DNA of 64,000 nt from Acanthaster planci (Eukaryota > Echinodermata > Asteroidea > Valvatida > Acanthasteridae), in assembly GCF_001949145.1 (NCBI RefSeq), contig NW_019091361.1:2589825-2653824 (forward strand). The letters run 5' to 3'. Within the stretch, counting starts at the first letter, position 1, and each line of letters starts with the position of its first letter. The translations under genes and the position numbers were made by a program. This document shows, piece after piece, positions 13,786 through 38,200 of this stretch. The notes under the pieces were generated by a model that had not been told where the DNA came from, did no database searches, and worked only from the letters and a program-made list of their open reading frames with translations.

Positions 13786-14343
13786 GTCAACTTGGATTCA
13801 AACCAACTCGGACCCATGCCAACTCGGACCAAGGACTAACTCGGACCCACGCCAACCCGGACCCAATACTAACTCGGACCCAAGACCATCTTGGACCCAC
13901 AACCAACTCGGACCCACGCTAACTCGGACCTACTGAGTCTTATGGTTGCATTACACCAAATACGCACCCGTAGACCGAGATAGCCTGAAATAGCGCTAAC
14001 TCTTGAACATCGCGAAGAGATCGGCCTTTATTTTTTTGCTGGAAATTCAAGATTATTTTTTTCCCCTGGAAATTCAAGATTATGGCCAGAAAATGTTAAA
14101 GTGGACAACATCAAAATTTTCAACAAGCTAATCACGCTCCTGGGGTTGGATCCGAGTTGACTCAGGGTGGGTCCGAGATGGTCGTAGGTCCGAGTTAGTA
14201 CTATTGAGTCCCAGTTGGTTGTGGGTCCGAATTGGTCGTGGGTCCAGGTTAGTATTGGGTCCGAGTTGGCATGGGTCTGTGGTTGGTCATGGGTCTGGTG
14301 GTTGGTCGTGGGTCCGAGTTGGTTTGGGTCCGAGTTGACTCGA
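13786..14343. repeat. Two minisatellite arrays in inverted orientation
   Basis: The left array (13786-13932) repeats AACTCGGACCCA plus a short variable joint. The right array (14146-14343) repeats the reverse complement TGGGTCCGAGTT plus joints. About 210 bp separate them. The outer ends also match, GTCAACT-GGA on the left and TCCGAGTTGACTC on the right, so the whole block has terminal inverted repeats made of tandem units. The spacer has its own direct repeat, GGAAATTCAAGATTAT, near 14040 and 14069. It could be a transposon whose subterminal arrays expanded. Confidence 0.85.
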
Positions 14344-14633
14344 AGCTGGCTACCTTCATGACCTTCAATCTCATTCCTTGGCTTGGCTGGTATGGTCCCT
14401 GCACTCACCTGACCATTTTCAAAGAAAAAAATTCACTGATATCTGAGCATCACCTGTAGGCCATGTCTGTAACGTTATGTCAGAGTAAATCGTTTGCTCC
14501 CTTCGCTGCAGTTCGATAAACACCATGGAGGAATATTCTTATTCCTCCGTGATAAACACTCAGCAGACAGACATGACAGAGGAGACCGACTGATGCCTGA
14601 CAACTCAGTTTTTCCGGTTTTTCCCGAATTCCC

Positions 14634-15414
14634 CAAGTATGGTGTACTATTTACGACACACATTCCTGCCTCTCCTTTTCCTTCCTCCTTGCCGAATCCA
14701 AGGCGACGCAACTACAAGACGAGACGGCACGACAGCTCACATTTTCGATTTCTGCCTCTCTCTAGCCTCTTCCAAGGCGATGCAACTACACGACGAGACG
14801 GCACGACAGCTCCCAGCGTCATACCGTGCGTCGGGACGTCCCTTACGTCGCCTGAAACACAACGCGACGCACGTGTCGCGTCGTGAGCCGCTGTCGCCTT
14901 TGGCTTAATGGTGTTTATAGAGGGCGCCATTACTGTTTTCTTTCATTTCTGTCCCCGCGCTTGCAAAATACATGCCCTGAGCCGCAGGCGTTGATTTTTT
15001 TTTATTTCATCCATTCATCAGTTTGACTTAGTTTCTGTCATATTTTATTTTTGAAAAATGAAATAAAGAGCACATAGAAAATCTGCATTGTAGGCACTGC
15101 TCTCACATAAGTGTAAGCCCAGAATTCAGTTCGTCACTGGCCGATCTTTGTTCCAATTTTGGTCCACTAACTGTTTATTGCAATTGATGAAGTTCCCATT
15201 AGTGGTGATTTGTAACCTTATAGATGTTTCTCTGTGGTCCACCCCGGCAGTTTCCAAATACTACTCCCACTCCTCCACACAATTTGTCTGCAATTACACA
15301 ACCGAAAGTTTGACCACGGGTTATGAAGTTACTACCCAGCATGCACTTCGTCGCCTTGGAAGAGGCTGGGGGAGGCGGAAATGTGTCGTAAATAGTACAC
15401 CATACCCAAGAAGG
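14634..15414. repeat. Composite inverted repeat with internal direct duplication
   Basis: A left arm starting GTATGGTGTACTATTTACG (about 14638-14708) recurs in reverse complement at about 15347-15400, including the TCCAAGGCGACG end. A 41-bp unit at 14698-14738 recurs in direct orientation at 14772-14812 with about two mismatches. The middle is GC-rich with many CG dinucleotides. It looks like a non-autonomous DNA element that was duplicated and rearranged. Confidence 0.7.
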
Positions 15415-15512
15415 CAAGCGAAAAAGCGCCATCACTATCCTCCCCACGCCACTCACTTTGATACTTGGACAACTAGCTTCTAGTCGAATTAAGTGGTTAT
15501 GTTACGCCCAAA

Positions 15513-15600
15513 CCATAGCATAAAGCTGCATTCGGCTAGGCTGCTAGCAATCAAGGCCTTGATTGCTAGCAGCCTCGCCGAATGCAGCTTTATGCTATGG
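15513..15600. repeat. 88-bp near-perfect palindrome
   Basis: Two 44-bp arms meet with no spacer at the AAGG/CCTT centre (15556/15557). They differ at one internal position. The outer ends are CCATAGCATAAAGC and GCTTTATGCTATGG. A palindrome this long with no loop can extrude as a cruciform. Confidence 0.95.
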
Positions 15601-15962
15601 TAAGGGAGCGCATGTTATTCCCAGCCGCAGCCGTTGAACATGGCCACACCATTTTCTAAAATGAAAAAAAAACCAACAGTAAAGCCCATTGTCAGAGACG
15701 TGTATAAAAAAAACTGGACTTGCAACGCCTTTGTATGAAATAAAAACAAGCCAGCGGCCATTTTACCGAGCCGAATACAACTGGCGGATTGACATATCAT
15801 ATGCATTCATACGTATGAAGCCGCACCTTCGGCGCTATACGATCTTTGAGATGAGTCAAACGGCGGTGGTTGTGTTGTACTGCGCATGCGCAATGTGTAT
15901 TAGACTCGCGTTGCAGCCGTTCATCCGTATAACAACAGTAAAAACACCGTCAACCTGTGTGA

Positions 15963-16035
15963 ATTGCGGTTATAGCATAATGGTTTGTGATGCATGGGGT
16001 GTGGGTTCGATTCCCGGGTCGACATTGTGGGCAGG
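15963..16035 (+). mobile_element. tRNA-derived SINE head
   Basis: TAGCATAATGG resembles an RNA polymerase III A box, and GGTTCGATTCC is an exact B box about 30 bp downstream. The T-stem does not pair fully and I cannot fold acceptor or anticodon stems, so this is more likely a tRNA-derived SINE than a working tRNA gene. Confidence 0.55.
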
Positions 16036-18212
16036 GAGGCTTTTTTAAGGAAAATAAAGCCCGAATGTTATAGGAGCCTAATTTCACACGTGAAGTTTTT
16101 ATGGTTGGTTGAGCATCTAGACCGTGAGTCTAGTGCTCTGGCACCGTCAAACCATAGCTCCATGGTCAAACCACTTACAACAAAATAAAAATATCATCTT
16201 TTGTCAGATTTAATTTACTTTCCAACACAAAACATGTTCGTAGATATGGAGTCTTTGCTTTGATTCCGAAGCCTCGACTAACACATTCAAGGCTTGTCTT
16301 GAGTTTAACATTTTGAGCTTGAAGCCACTTCTGACACAAAGTCGAAATATTTCATGTATTTGAAAATGGATACGAGGCCACATCAGTACATACAGTGCAT
16401 GCAGTGACGAGACGAGGAAATTGCGCAATCTAAAGGTGACGTCACGAGTACTCACGCGTTGTGCCTGTGCTGAGCGTACGTACGTGAGTACGTGTGTCTG
16501 CTGTTCTAAATCCAGCACAAGTTCAAGTTTATTGCATATATCACATTGCAACTAAGGCATCGTGACCAGGTACACAGGTTGTGATTTACGACTACGAGGG
16601 GTTTCAATGAATTTGAAATACCTAGTTAAAACCACTACCTAACAAGAAAAAAAAAATCACACTGTAAAAGTGTAAGGAATGTCCTTGTATTTTTACCCCA
16701 TTTTTCTACCCTGCTCGTTTTAGTTCCTCAAAAGTTAATGTATGGCTAGCTTATGTTTCAAGTCTGCAGTATGACCGCTGATTACCCAGCACCAGACTTA
16801 CTAGTAGCCTGGCAACGACAACATGACGGGGACAGTCTCCGCCGTTTGCGCTTACCATACGTCTGTTCATTGCTGCTACTGTAAGACACCCCCCCTTGAA
16901 CTTGAAACTGGCACTTGAGAGAAGAAAAATCGGCACAGTACAGTACGACTAGATTGGGTAAACTAGGGAGTGGCAAAGTTTAGACGCTATACAGACACGA
17001 GTTGAATACAAAGTAAAAATCCCAAAGTTGATTGTTATTTCAAATACATGTAGTGTGTTCATGGCTTACTGAAAACACTATGACTGCGCGTCTGCAACGG
17101 CGTCTGGCGTTTGAAACTCAAGTTGGTCCATTGTACACGAGGTGAATCTGGCTTCGGCTTGAAACCAAGTATACCTAGCAGGGACCCGGTCCTCGCATCT
17201 CAACCGAATCTCATTCTTGGCTGGTGGATCTTCTTCGTTACACAAAAAAACTCAGCGTGAGAGGATACTCAATCCCGCACAAGAATCAGTGCACTCAGCC
17301 TTTCTCTCCCACAACGGCTGACTTCGCCGCTGACAGACTACGAGACATCATTTTATGCGTGACCTAGAACAAAGCTGGGGACTTGAACGCCTTGCACACT
17401 AGTTGGTTTCAGGATGTCAGAGGTACCCCCTTAAAAAAATGGGGGAACATTAAAAAAAAGTTGGAAACAACGAAGTAAATAAAAATAAGAAAGGAAATGG
17501 GATGGAAGTCACAGATTTCACCCCTCCACCCTTTGATGGGTTTATCATAAATGATCAATTCTCATTAATTCCCCGCCCAATGAGAAAAAATGATTTCCCT
17601 CCTTCCCCGGGAAAAATCCTAGCGACGCCCCTGCCGTAGTTCTTTTAAGATATATAGGCCTACCTAACCGTTGTATGTAAATCAAGCCAGTTGAACATTT
17701 CTTTAGCTTTTTCCTCCAGGGTTTAAGCTGTCAGGTTGGATTATGTGGCTAATAACCAGTCTGTCAGTTTTGTTAATTGTTCTCAAAGTAATTTTGCAAA
17801 TGACCATCTTTTTCACAAAGAAAAATTTCTCTTTGGAGTTGCAGGCCATAGTATATTTTTTCCGTTGTGAAAAAAAAATGTTTGAGCCAACAATCGCTTA
17901 TTAATTTTGATACTTTGACTAGTCCATCCTACTTTTGACTACCAAACCTCATTTGAAAAAAAAATTGTTCGGTTGGTCCGTTCTCGTTAGTAATCTTTGT
18001 TAATTCAATTTTTTTCTGCCGACTATGTACACTACAACGTCGATACTTTTAAAACTACTCTAACCCCGCTGGATTTTCAACGGCAAGTATCGTTCTGCGC
18101 TCGTGCTAGCTAGCTGGTGACGTAGCACGTCTGCGGCCGCGGAGTAGTGTATTGCACAACGCATGTGACATACATGTGTGCACGACGTGGTACGTGTACA
18201 AGAAAACATTAG

Positions 18213-18219
18213 CCTTTTC
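18213..18219 (+). promoter_or_regulatory. Possible 5' TOP start of eEF2 mRNA
   Basis: A CCTTTTC pyrimidine tract lies 66-72 nt before the eEF2 start codon. Animal eEF2 mRNAs usually begin with a 5' terminal oligopyrimidine tract that puts them under mTOR-dependent translation control. That transcription starts here is inferred from position only. Confidence 0.35.
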
Positions 18220-18284
18220 GAAACGAGACCATCTGTCAGACGGGTTGTTGGTTCGGTAGCAGGACTTGAAAACCAACCGCCAAG

Positions 18285-29799
<11,515 letters not shown>

Positions 29800-32214
29800 A
29801 ACTCGATGGCAGCTCGGGAAGAAAACTGGCCAGAGATCACCGATGACTGAGCTTTCCTGGTGTATTAAATTGCATATTACGACAGTTAAAAAAACCCAAA
29901 TGAAACTGTGATGTATCATGTAATAGGAGTCGAAAAGTATTTCAATTATTTTAATATTCATCTCGACTCTTGTTTAAAATCAAAGGAATACTTTTTTTTT
30001 GTTCTCTCCATCTAGATAAACTGAAAATTGTTTAAGGTAATAATACTCATTATTCTAATAATTTGAGAAGAATGTAAATGCTGACTGCATAGGCGAGATG
30101 TAGTAGTTGTCAACAATTAAAGTGGGACCCAAATCTTTGGACTGGTGTTCTAGCCATAACAGTCCCAAATCTTCCAATTTCAATATGATTTTACACACAC
30201 ACTAGGTGATTAAAAATTAAGGTTAATGGTCATAAATATTACTCACCAGGCAAGCAAGTGCCGTTTCCAAATGTTAAATATACTGAATACGGATGGAGGT
30301 TCTTTGAAAAATTTTATTAGGTCTGCTTTCCAAAATGGCACAGTTTGTCAATTTGTTGGATCTTGGAATGTGGACTCATGCACACGCAAGTACTGCTCTA
30401 TTTTGTGAAAAAATTTTATTTAAAATGACTTCCTCAAACCAGATGCAGAGTTTACATGTAATGTAGCTTTATTTGTAGAGGAGCAAACATACCTCAGTGG
30501 CTAGAGATAAGTAATTTATTTGTGCCCTTGAATATACCCCTTGCTGTAGTAGAAGTTGAACTTGTCCCATCCAGATGTGTCGTTGCATTTGTCCCTCCCA
30601 GATGTGTCGTTGCAGTTTCCTCATGAATTGGTGAAGTTGAAAGCCTGCAACTTTCCACTGTTTCTCAAGTTGACCATCAAATAGACTCCGTGCAGAATGG
30701 GTTCGCTTAATACACGTTGTACTTTCAGTTTGGGGTCGACATCGCATATTGAAGCTATTGTTGAGTTTGTCCGAGGTGTAGTGGGGTTTTGCATCGCAGA
30801 TTTGCAGGAGGTGAGCCAGAAATGTGCCGAGGGCATGCATAGGGAGATTGGCTTGTCAACATATTAAAATGCTGTGAAGATACTTAACATGAATCTGTGT
30901 ACGTTTTGTGTTCGCCTCAAAGTTGCTTATGCCGCTTTTTGAGTTAGTCGGGAACAAATGGGATGGCTGCATTAAATTCACAGTTTATGTATTTTGAGCA
31001 CCATTTCTTCAAAACGGCTCAATGACGGCTATGCAGATCTGGGGAGTCTGCAGGAGATAGTGGTTTTATATGGTGGCCATGAAACCATCTTGGCACTTAA
31101 TGTTTAAACAAACTTGTTAAGAGCGTGTGACCAGTTTTGCTATCTTTTTTGCTCAGTTTTGGTGGGGAAAAATTTTATGGCTAATCAAATAGCAAAATCT
31201 GTTTCTGCAAATGTGGCACTTCAATGTTGCTTCTCTGAAAATTATCAATTTTTATCGTACTTTGGCACATAGGCTTATAAAGAGTTTCCCTAGGCACTGT
31301 GAAATGCAGTTACGAGGGAATTGTGTTCAGGTGGTCATCAAATTCCGTACAAGGGGGATATTGCACTGGGACACACATTAAAGCATAGAGGGGAGAATAG
31401 TGTCCTTGACAGTGAAGCAACTAAAAGGGGGTGCAAGTTCCTGCCCCCCCCCCATTTTTTTTTTCTTTTAAAAACATTACACCACACTTCGCTCGTTGCC
31501 CAGCGCCCGAAGAGAGCGTTTGGAAGGGCAGATGGCCTTGCACAGATTTTGGTGAAGGAAATACGTCACGCTGGGTCACAGCTAATGACGCGCAGAGCAT
31601 TGTCGGTAAATTGCTGCCAGGCGCGCGAGCTCGCTCAATGCGCGGTGGTTATCCATTGGTTTTTTCTCTTTTCTTCCTCGGTGCTGAAAATGTTCTTACT
31701 ACACTTGGTGAGGGATGTCATTTGAAAAATGGCCGCTGGGAAGCTAGGCTTGGCAACATTCACTTGGGGGGGTGAGTTTGTTTTGGGCGGATAATTAAAA
31801 AATTCATTGGTTAACCTATTAAAAATTGAAAATCAAATGAAATCTCAAGGACCAAACAACATATTATTTTTTTTGAGAGGCCTAAGGGACTTCAGTTGCC
31901 TGCCATGGGGCTTCAAACTTAGTTGATTTTACACTATTTTCAATGGAGCTTGAATTGGTTCAGTGCACCCTTCTAGGCTCGAAGTTTACCCTACCCGCTG
32001 TCAATTTCAGTCAATTGAGGGCGCCATTGTTAAGGCAGTGGGCCACTGCGCACTTGCATCGTATCATGCATACACGCTGCAGCCCTGCACGCTTAACACG
32101 TGTGTTAACGAACATAGACAAACTTAAATCGTAACTTTCATGCGCGGTATTTTCCATTTTTGTACTGTTTCTGACAAGTTATGTGTTTTGTCGGCATTAT
32201 TCTTCGAAGGAGCA
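29800..32214. other. Intergenic region between eEF2 and MPHOSPH10
   Basis: Both genes read rightward. The first 300-400 bp are probably the eEF2 3' UTR. A CG-richer stretch at about 31490-31780 could belong to a regulatory region of MPHOSPH10. The 114-codon frame inside it has no recognisable domain and is built on a C/T homopolymer, so I do not call it a gene. Confidence 0.5.
30116..30121 (+). terminator. Candidate polyadenylation signal of eEF2
   Basis: ATTAAA lies about 320 nt after the stop codon. It is the clearest hexamer in the 3' flank, but no transcript evidence supports it. Confidence 0.4.
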
Positions 32215-35200
32215 ATGGAATCCTTGGTCATACGAAACGTTTTGACAGATTTCGGGAAAAATAGTGATTTACCGGAGAACTTTACGGGGTAGGTTTCAGC
32301 ATGGAGAAATGGTTTCAAGGAGTTGTTAACCATAAAAGTACCTATGCATCATAGCCATGACTTGCAGTGACATGAATGATCCGTGACCAGCTGGTGACCG
32401 TCCATGAACTAAGGCTAGGCCTGAGTATCAAGCCATTCTGGTGCATGTTACATGAAGGGTCTAAGCATGATGGACAAAGTTATTGCAGGGAGTTGTACTT
32501 GTAAGTTGTTGGACCAGAGACACATGAGAGAGTATGTCATCATGGTCATGCCTTTGAGAAAAATTTTGGGACACAATTGCAGAGTACCTCTCCACTCAGC
32601 ATGCGATATGCTCAGATACACATCATATGCCACTGCACCTCTTCATAGCTGACTATGGCTGCCTAGCCTGTCGAGTGGTAGCTAGGCGTAGGGTATTGAT
32701 GGGCCTACATGTATTTCAGGTCAAAACTGCCTGACAAGATAGTCAGAAAGTTAGGTTTAGATGCATTCAGAAAGGCCACCAATATGGACGATAATTTCCA
32801 ATTAAGTTTATTTTTGGCCGATAGGATTGTTAACTCAAATTTTTTAAGGTTTAGGCTCTATTGTCTTATACATGTATCTAACAAGACGTTGCACCAGATG
32901 TTATTTAAATTTATCACACAGATTTTATTGGTCACTTATGTATCACCCAGAACTCTGTCTACCCCCAGAACTGTGGGGTAAACTCTGCCTTCATGTTATT
33001 TTGTTGGTTCTTTCTCTTTCTGTTACACTTCAGTGCACAACCACATCTTGAAAAGCCATTTACTGAATGTGCCAAGAGACTTTTTGATCTGGGCAGTGAC
33101 TGCTCCATCCACAAACCGCTGTCATCTTCAGATGGACTGACAGAACTTATCATCGAAGGTTTGGACGGTGAACAAATATGGGAGGAGATAGAACTGACAA
33201 ACGGACCACTTCTTAAGCAGGCAGTGCGAGACATCGCAAGGCTGTTAACGAGCCGCGCTGGTGTCTCATTAGTGACAACAGCAACCAAGGAGGGAGGACA
33301 CTGTGTTGGAACGAGGGAAAAGTATGACTCTGAGGAAGCAAAGTCTGATGAGGGGGGAGTGTTCGGTGGTAGTCAAGACCTCTTTGCCGAGTCTCAGCAC
33401 ACCGCCACTTCATGTTCGGACTCCTCCGATCAAGACTCAAACACAGATTTTGATATCAGGGATCTGGAAGCTCGGGCAAAGAAAACGATGGTGGAGAAGC
33501 TGTCTACGAGAGCAGCACAAGCTCGCTCGCCAAGAGGCAGGTCGTCCGTGGTGGACGACGAATTCTTCAAACTGTCGGAGATGGAGAGGTTTCTGGAGAT
33601 GGAGGATGCGAAAGAGGAGAGGCGGAGAAAGAGGGAGGAAGCCGGGGGTGGTGAGGAAGAGGAGCAAGACCCAGGAGAGGACAAGGAGGCAGAGTCTGTC
33701 GACCTCTTTGATGACATGTCTTCAGATGAGGTACCGTAAGTTCTGAGGCCTATTGCAAATCGTAGTCTGGCTTTGGTCTCAAAAAGAGGAGTCACATTGT
33801 ACTCGAAGATCTCAACTTGAGGACCAATGTCATAAAAATGAAGGCTGGAGTCCAAGCTAGAGCTGAGATTTCTAGAGATTTGGAAAAGAGCCATGATTGG
33901 CAGCAGCTGATGTTAGCACTGTATAATGCAATGGGTGATTGTTCCAAATGACATGCATGCTGACAAGTAAATTAATAGTTGGAAATGCCAGAACGTGTTG
34001 GAAGTTTGGAATTCTGGTTTTTACACTGCGTTGGCTGTTGTACTCAGGCCCAGTTTCATAACTCTAGCGGCATCTTTGACCACCATCTGTTCTTTCAATG
34101 TTAACATAGGATTTTACAGGCCAGGAATCCTTTTTGTAATGGGGTTGTTTGCTAGTCTGTAAAATCCACTTGCATTGCACTGTCAGTGCCAAATTTTTGC
34201 TGTGGTAAGCAGAAGTGTGACAGCTGACGATGTTGGGATCATATTGTCATGATACCTTTGGGCCTTTTAAAAAAGAATCCCATGCATGATCTACATGCAT
34301 TTCTCGAAGTTTCTTTTGAAGCAGAATGTCCAATCCATGTTTGCTTTGCTCAGGAGGAGAGTGCCAGAAACATGCGGTACGGAGACTACTTTGACAGCGA
34401 TAATCAAAACAAACCATCTGCCAAGAAGGGCATCAGGTTTGAGGAGATTGGTGAAGAAGATGAGGATGAAAGGAGTGATGATGACATCGATGATGATGGC
34501 TCATTTAGGATGGAAAGTAAGAGGTCAGTATCGCCTGAATATGGAATGGTAACGGATTAGATTGCAGTAACAAGAAGAACCTGTGTAGTTAGAGTAGTGC
34601 TGTAAAATCCAAGTACCACCCGTACGCTGTCATGTAACTGTACGTCAGGAGTTGGGGCTAGCATGATGTTAAAGTGAAGCAGTGAACTGGGAGATCTTGG
34701 ATGGGAAACCGTTCCTTTTGCAGGGATTCGTAGCTTGTTGAAATTGCTTCATTCTGGTCCCGAGGCACAGATAACCCTTTGTGAATGTCACGGGGGTCAC
34801 ATCCTTGAGATTTGAGGTCCACCTTTACCTAGGAAGCCCGCCATTGAAGAGTACGGATTCCCTGGTTCTTCTGACAGCAGTGTAATGATGCCAACGTATA
34901 CTTGAGCGTGCACATGGGAAATATCTACCAAAATTATCCATAAATATTTGTTATTTTGAAATACCACTTGTGTGTGGAAAACTAGACCGGGGTTGCCAAA
35001 GTCACTGACCCCTGAATGGCAAGGTTATTTCCGACAATAAACAAGTGATTTCTTTTAAACTTAATGTTACTAGCCCTGACGAGGATAAAGCAGGTGAAAG
35101 TGATGACAGTGATGTTGAAGAAGATGATGATTGCGGTGATAACGGAGACAGTGAGGGGGAAGATCTGGCCGACATTCTTGGAGGCAGGGCTAGCGAGAAG

Positions 35201-38200
35201 AGGTCAACCTTTGAAAAGAGACAGGAAAAGGTATCCTTCATTTTGGCTGGAAAGTTATCTTGTGTAAATGACAAGTATATAGAAATGCTAGATGTGGAGA
35301 ACGTGGTCATGCAGAGTGACCACTATCAATGGAACCAAATTCAGCGTTTCACTGAGGTTTACAATTGTTTGTGTAGTGCATGGCAAGTCAAACTGTTTAT
35401 TCCACAGGAGTTCCTTTAATTATTTGGTTTTCCGATTCCCTGTAATTCTGTTTCTCACCACACTGCGACTGATCAGTTTATTTTCATACATGCAGGCAAT
35501 GTGTATTCTAATGAGGTGAATCTGCATTTTTTGGGGTTACTTTGAAGCTGAAACAAAAGATAGAGCGACTGGAAGAGGCCAACCTGAGTGAGAAACCATG
35601 GCAACTGTCTGGGGAAGTCAAAGGCACCAAGAGACCGGAGAACAGCCTGCTGCAGGAGGACTTGGACTTCGATGTCACCACCAAACCAGGTACATGTACC
35701 CACTCACTGATCCGGCTAACCAGCCTAAGACCACGCCACCTACGCCTGTGTGAAGGTGGCATCAAGAGAATTGTGCACTTTGAGTTGAAGATGGCATATT
35801 AGAGAGAAGTGCCAATACAGTGTTATACATCTCCTGGGATAGATCTCTGGTCATTTAGGATCGTTTATATTCTGAAAGTTAAAAGATCATTTGTTTTTCC
35901 TCATGCCTTGTTGTAAATTACTTCCAAAGCTCTTGGAATTCTTGCAGTTGAGTTGTTGCAGGGGGCAGTGTCCGAGTTGAAGTGCCAAAATTCTTCTCAG
36001 CCACTAATTACCAAAAGGGTTGTTAACCAGAACACCTCAACTGAATTCCACTTTTCAGTATTTATGAGTTATGTTTGAGCTTGGATCTGGAGTCTCCTGT
36101 CACTGTCATATTTGGCTCTGTAACTGAGGTTCAGCATATTCAAGCTCTGGTAGGAGTAATTAGGTAGATAGGGTGAAAGAGTTAGTTTTCATGTTTACCT
36201 TTGCCCTTCGGGCCACTGTGGTCAGAGTTGAGCTATGCATTCTTCACGGAGCTGGAATCTACTGAGGAATACTTCGTAGGCCTGGTGAGCAGGGGTAACG
36301 GTGGTAGAGTGTTTGCACCCTGCTGGTCACATTCACCAGATACATGTAGCCATGCTTCACAGGCACAAAAATTGTGCTTTGTCAACTTGCTGATGGATGG
36401 TCATTTTGCAGCACCTGTGATCACCGAGGAAACAACGCAAGCCCTAGAGGACATCATCCGCCAGCGAATACTGGACCGCGCCTGGGACGACGTAGAGAGG
36501 AAACAGCGACGGCTGGAGGAACCCTACGAGTTCAAGAAACGCATCACGCTGGACCAGGAGAAGAGCAAGCAGAGCCTGGCCGAGATCTACGAGAAGGAGT
36601 ACCTCAAACAAGCCGAGGTAGGCTGCACTTCTCGCACCGTAGTGCTGTACTCGCTACTCTCATTCCGGTTTCATTTCATGCCGTTTTAACACTCAACTCA
36701 TTGCTGTGTGCTCAGCTGCATGATGGGGTTTTCGATGAGATTTGTCTCGTGAGTTATCGGTGTTGCCATAGATACTTGTAATGTACTTGTAATGATCATT
36801 GTCAAATACTCTCTTTTCAGTCTGCTGGTCAGTTCACTGAACTGTGCTCAATTTCATTTCAAATTCAGTTTTCGTTCTCACAGTTGAATTCATTCAGTGC
36901 TGAATTTCATGTCAAATACTCTGTTTTCAATCACTTTATTTCATTGAATTGTCTTCACCTGAATTTTTTAAGTTGCCTGGGGAAATGCCAAAGTAGTGCT
37001 GGTGTACTTGGATTGTACTTCAGAACTTTGCAAATGATTCAGTACGGTACTCAGTGTGATGTCTACATGAGATACCATTGTTCAATGTTGTATTTCTTAT
37101 ACTCAAGTGTAAGCGTTGCGTTTGTACACTCACAACTGGTCGATGCGAGCTCAAGGTTTTCTTGCACCTAGACTTGTATTTACCCCTGTTGTTGTGAGTA
37201 ACGCATCACTCACTTCCTAAATCTTCTAAACTACATCACCGTCTTAACCCTACTAGAGTGGGTGTTGGAATCCACCTCACTGCCCATCAATTTTCTTCTG
37301 ACAGGAATCCTGACACATAATCTTATCATGCCAAGCCTCCAGGTTGGACACTTATGACTCATATCATTTTCACTCCAATGTTTCAGTGTCCATGGTGATC
37401 TCTTGGTGGCACTTAGTCAATTGCTCTCTTTTTTTTTTCTGGAATATTTGCAGCAAGAGAAGGAGGACGAAGAGAACCCCGCCCACACTGAGATCAAGAC
37501 CATGATGGATGCCCTTTTTGTCAAACTGGACGCTCTCTCTAACTTCCATTACATGCCCAGACCGGTAAAGTCACATTTGATGATGCTGCATTAAACCCCC
37601 CCCCCTCCGACTTTGGAGTGAAATTCTGGAAGGTGCTTTATTACTATGCCAAACCTTGTTGGCCAGCGTTGTGTTTTGTTTAGTAAAATAGACCTGAGGT
37701 AGACCAGCTTCTCCCCGTTTGAGGTCACAAAAGAAGCAATATCCGCAGTGTTCTACTGTATGCATTTGCCCTGTTTGTGTTAACACACTGTGGGTAACTC
37801 TTGGAAAAAGTTTGAATCGATACATTAAGCGAAGCCTGAGGGAATGAAGATAAAATATACACATACATGAACCAACTGGAATTGCTGAAATATAAAGTCT
37901 TCTTAAGATTTCCTGTTTCATGTAGGAGTTTTTTAATAGCACATTCTCAAGAAGCAAAATGACACAAGCATTTACATGCACAGATTATTTTCTGCAGTGG
38001 CATGTGCCAAAAGAGGGAATGCACTTCACATTTTTTCACTGGTTCCCTGCCATGTTAAAGGAACTATTACCGAGTACCAGCTCGAAGAGGTGTATTGCAT
38101 TCTAAACACAGAAATTAGGTCTTGCATGTTGTCTTTGTTAAGTGCAGCGTCCCAGCTCACCAGAATTTCTCCAGTTTGATACTCATGACCTCTGAACTCT

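Larger units (their letters stand above)
12669..18284. other. Intergenic region between LRRC28 and eEF2, repeat-rich
   Basis: LRRC28 and eEF2 are transcribed away from each other, so both promoters must lie in or next to this 5.6 kb. I find no coding exon. It holds a GATTA microsatellite near 13526-13550, the inverted minisatellites, the composite inverted repeat, the 88-bp palindrome and the tRNA-like element listed separately. The stretch 16200-18050 shows no feature I recognise beyond low-complexity A and T runs. Confidence 0.6.

Noticed and set aside
15963-16035. Functional tRNA gene
   Set aside because: A and B boxes are present but the T-stem has a mismatch and the acceptor and anticodon stems cannot be formed, so it is listed as a SINE head.
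31431-31775. 114-codon open frame between eEF2 and MPHOSPH10
   Set aside because: It begins in a C/T homopolymer, has no recognisable domain and no matching splice partners.
33730-33741. Stronger splice donor GTAAGT just after the chosen MPHOSPH10 exon 2 end
   Set aside because: Using it leaves phase 2, and the next exon then reads out of frame and loses the conserved sequence. The weaker GAG|GTACCG keeps frame.
34517-34522. GTAAGA donor in MPHOSPH10 exon 3
   Set aside because: It gives phase 1, which does not join the next exon at 35074 in its open frame. The AG|GTCAGT donor seven bases later does.
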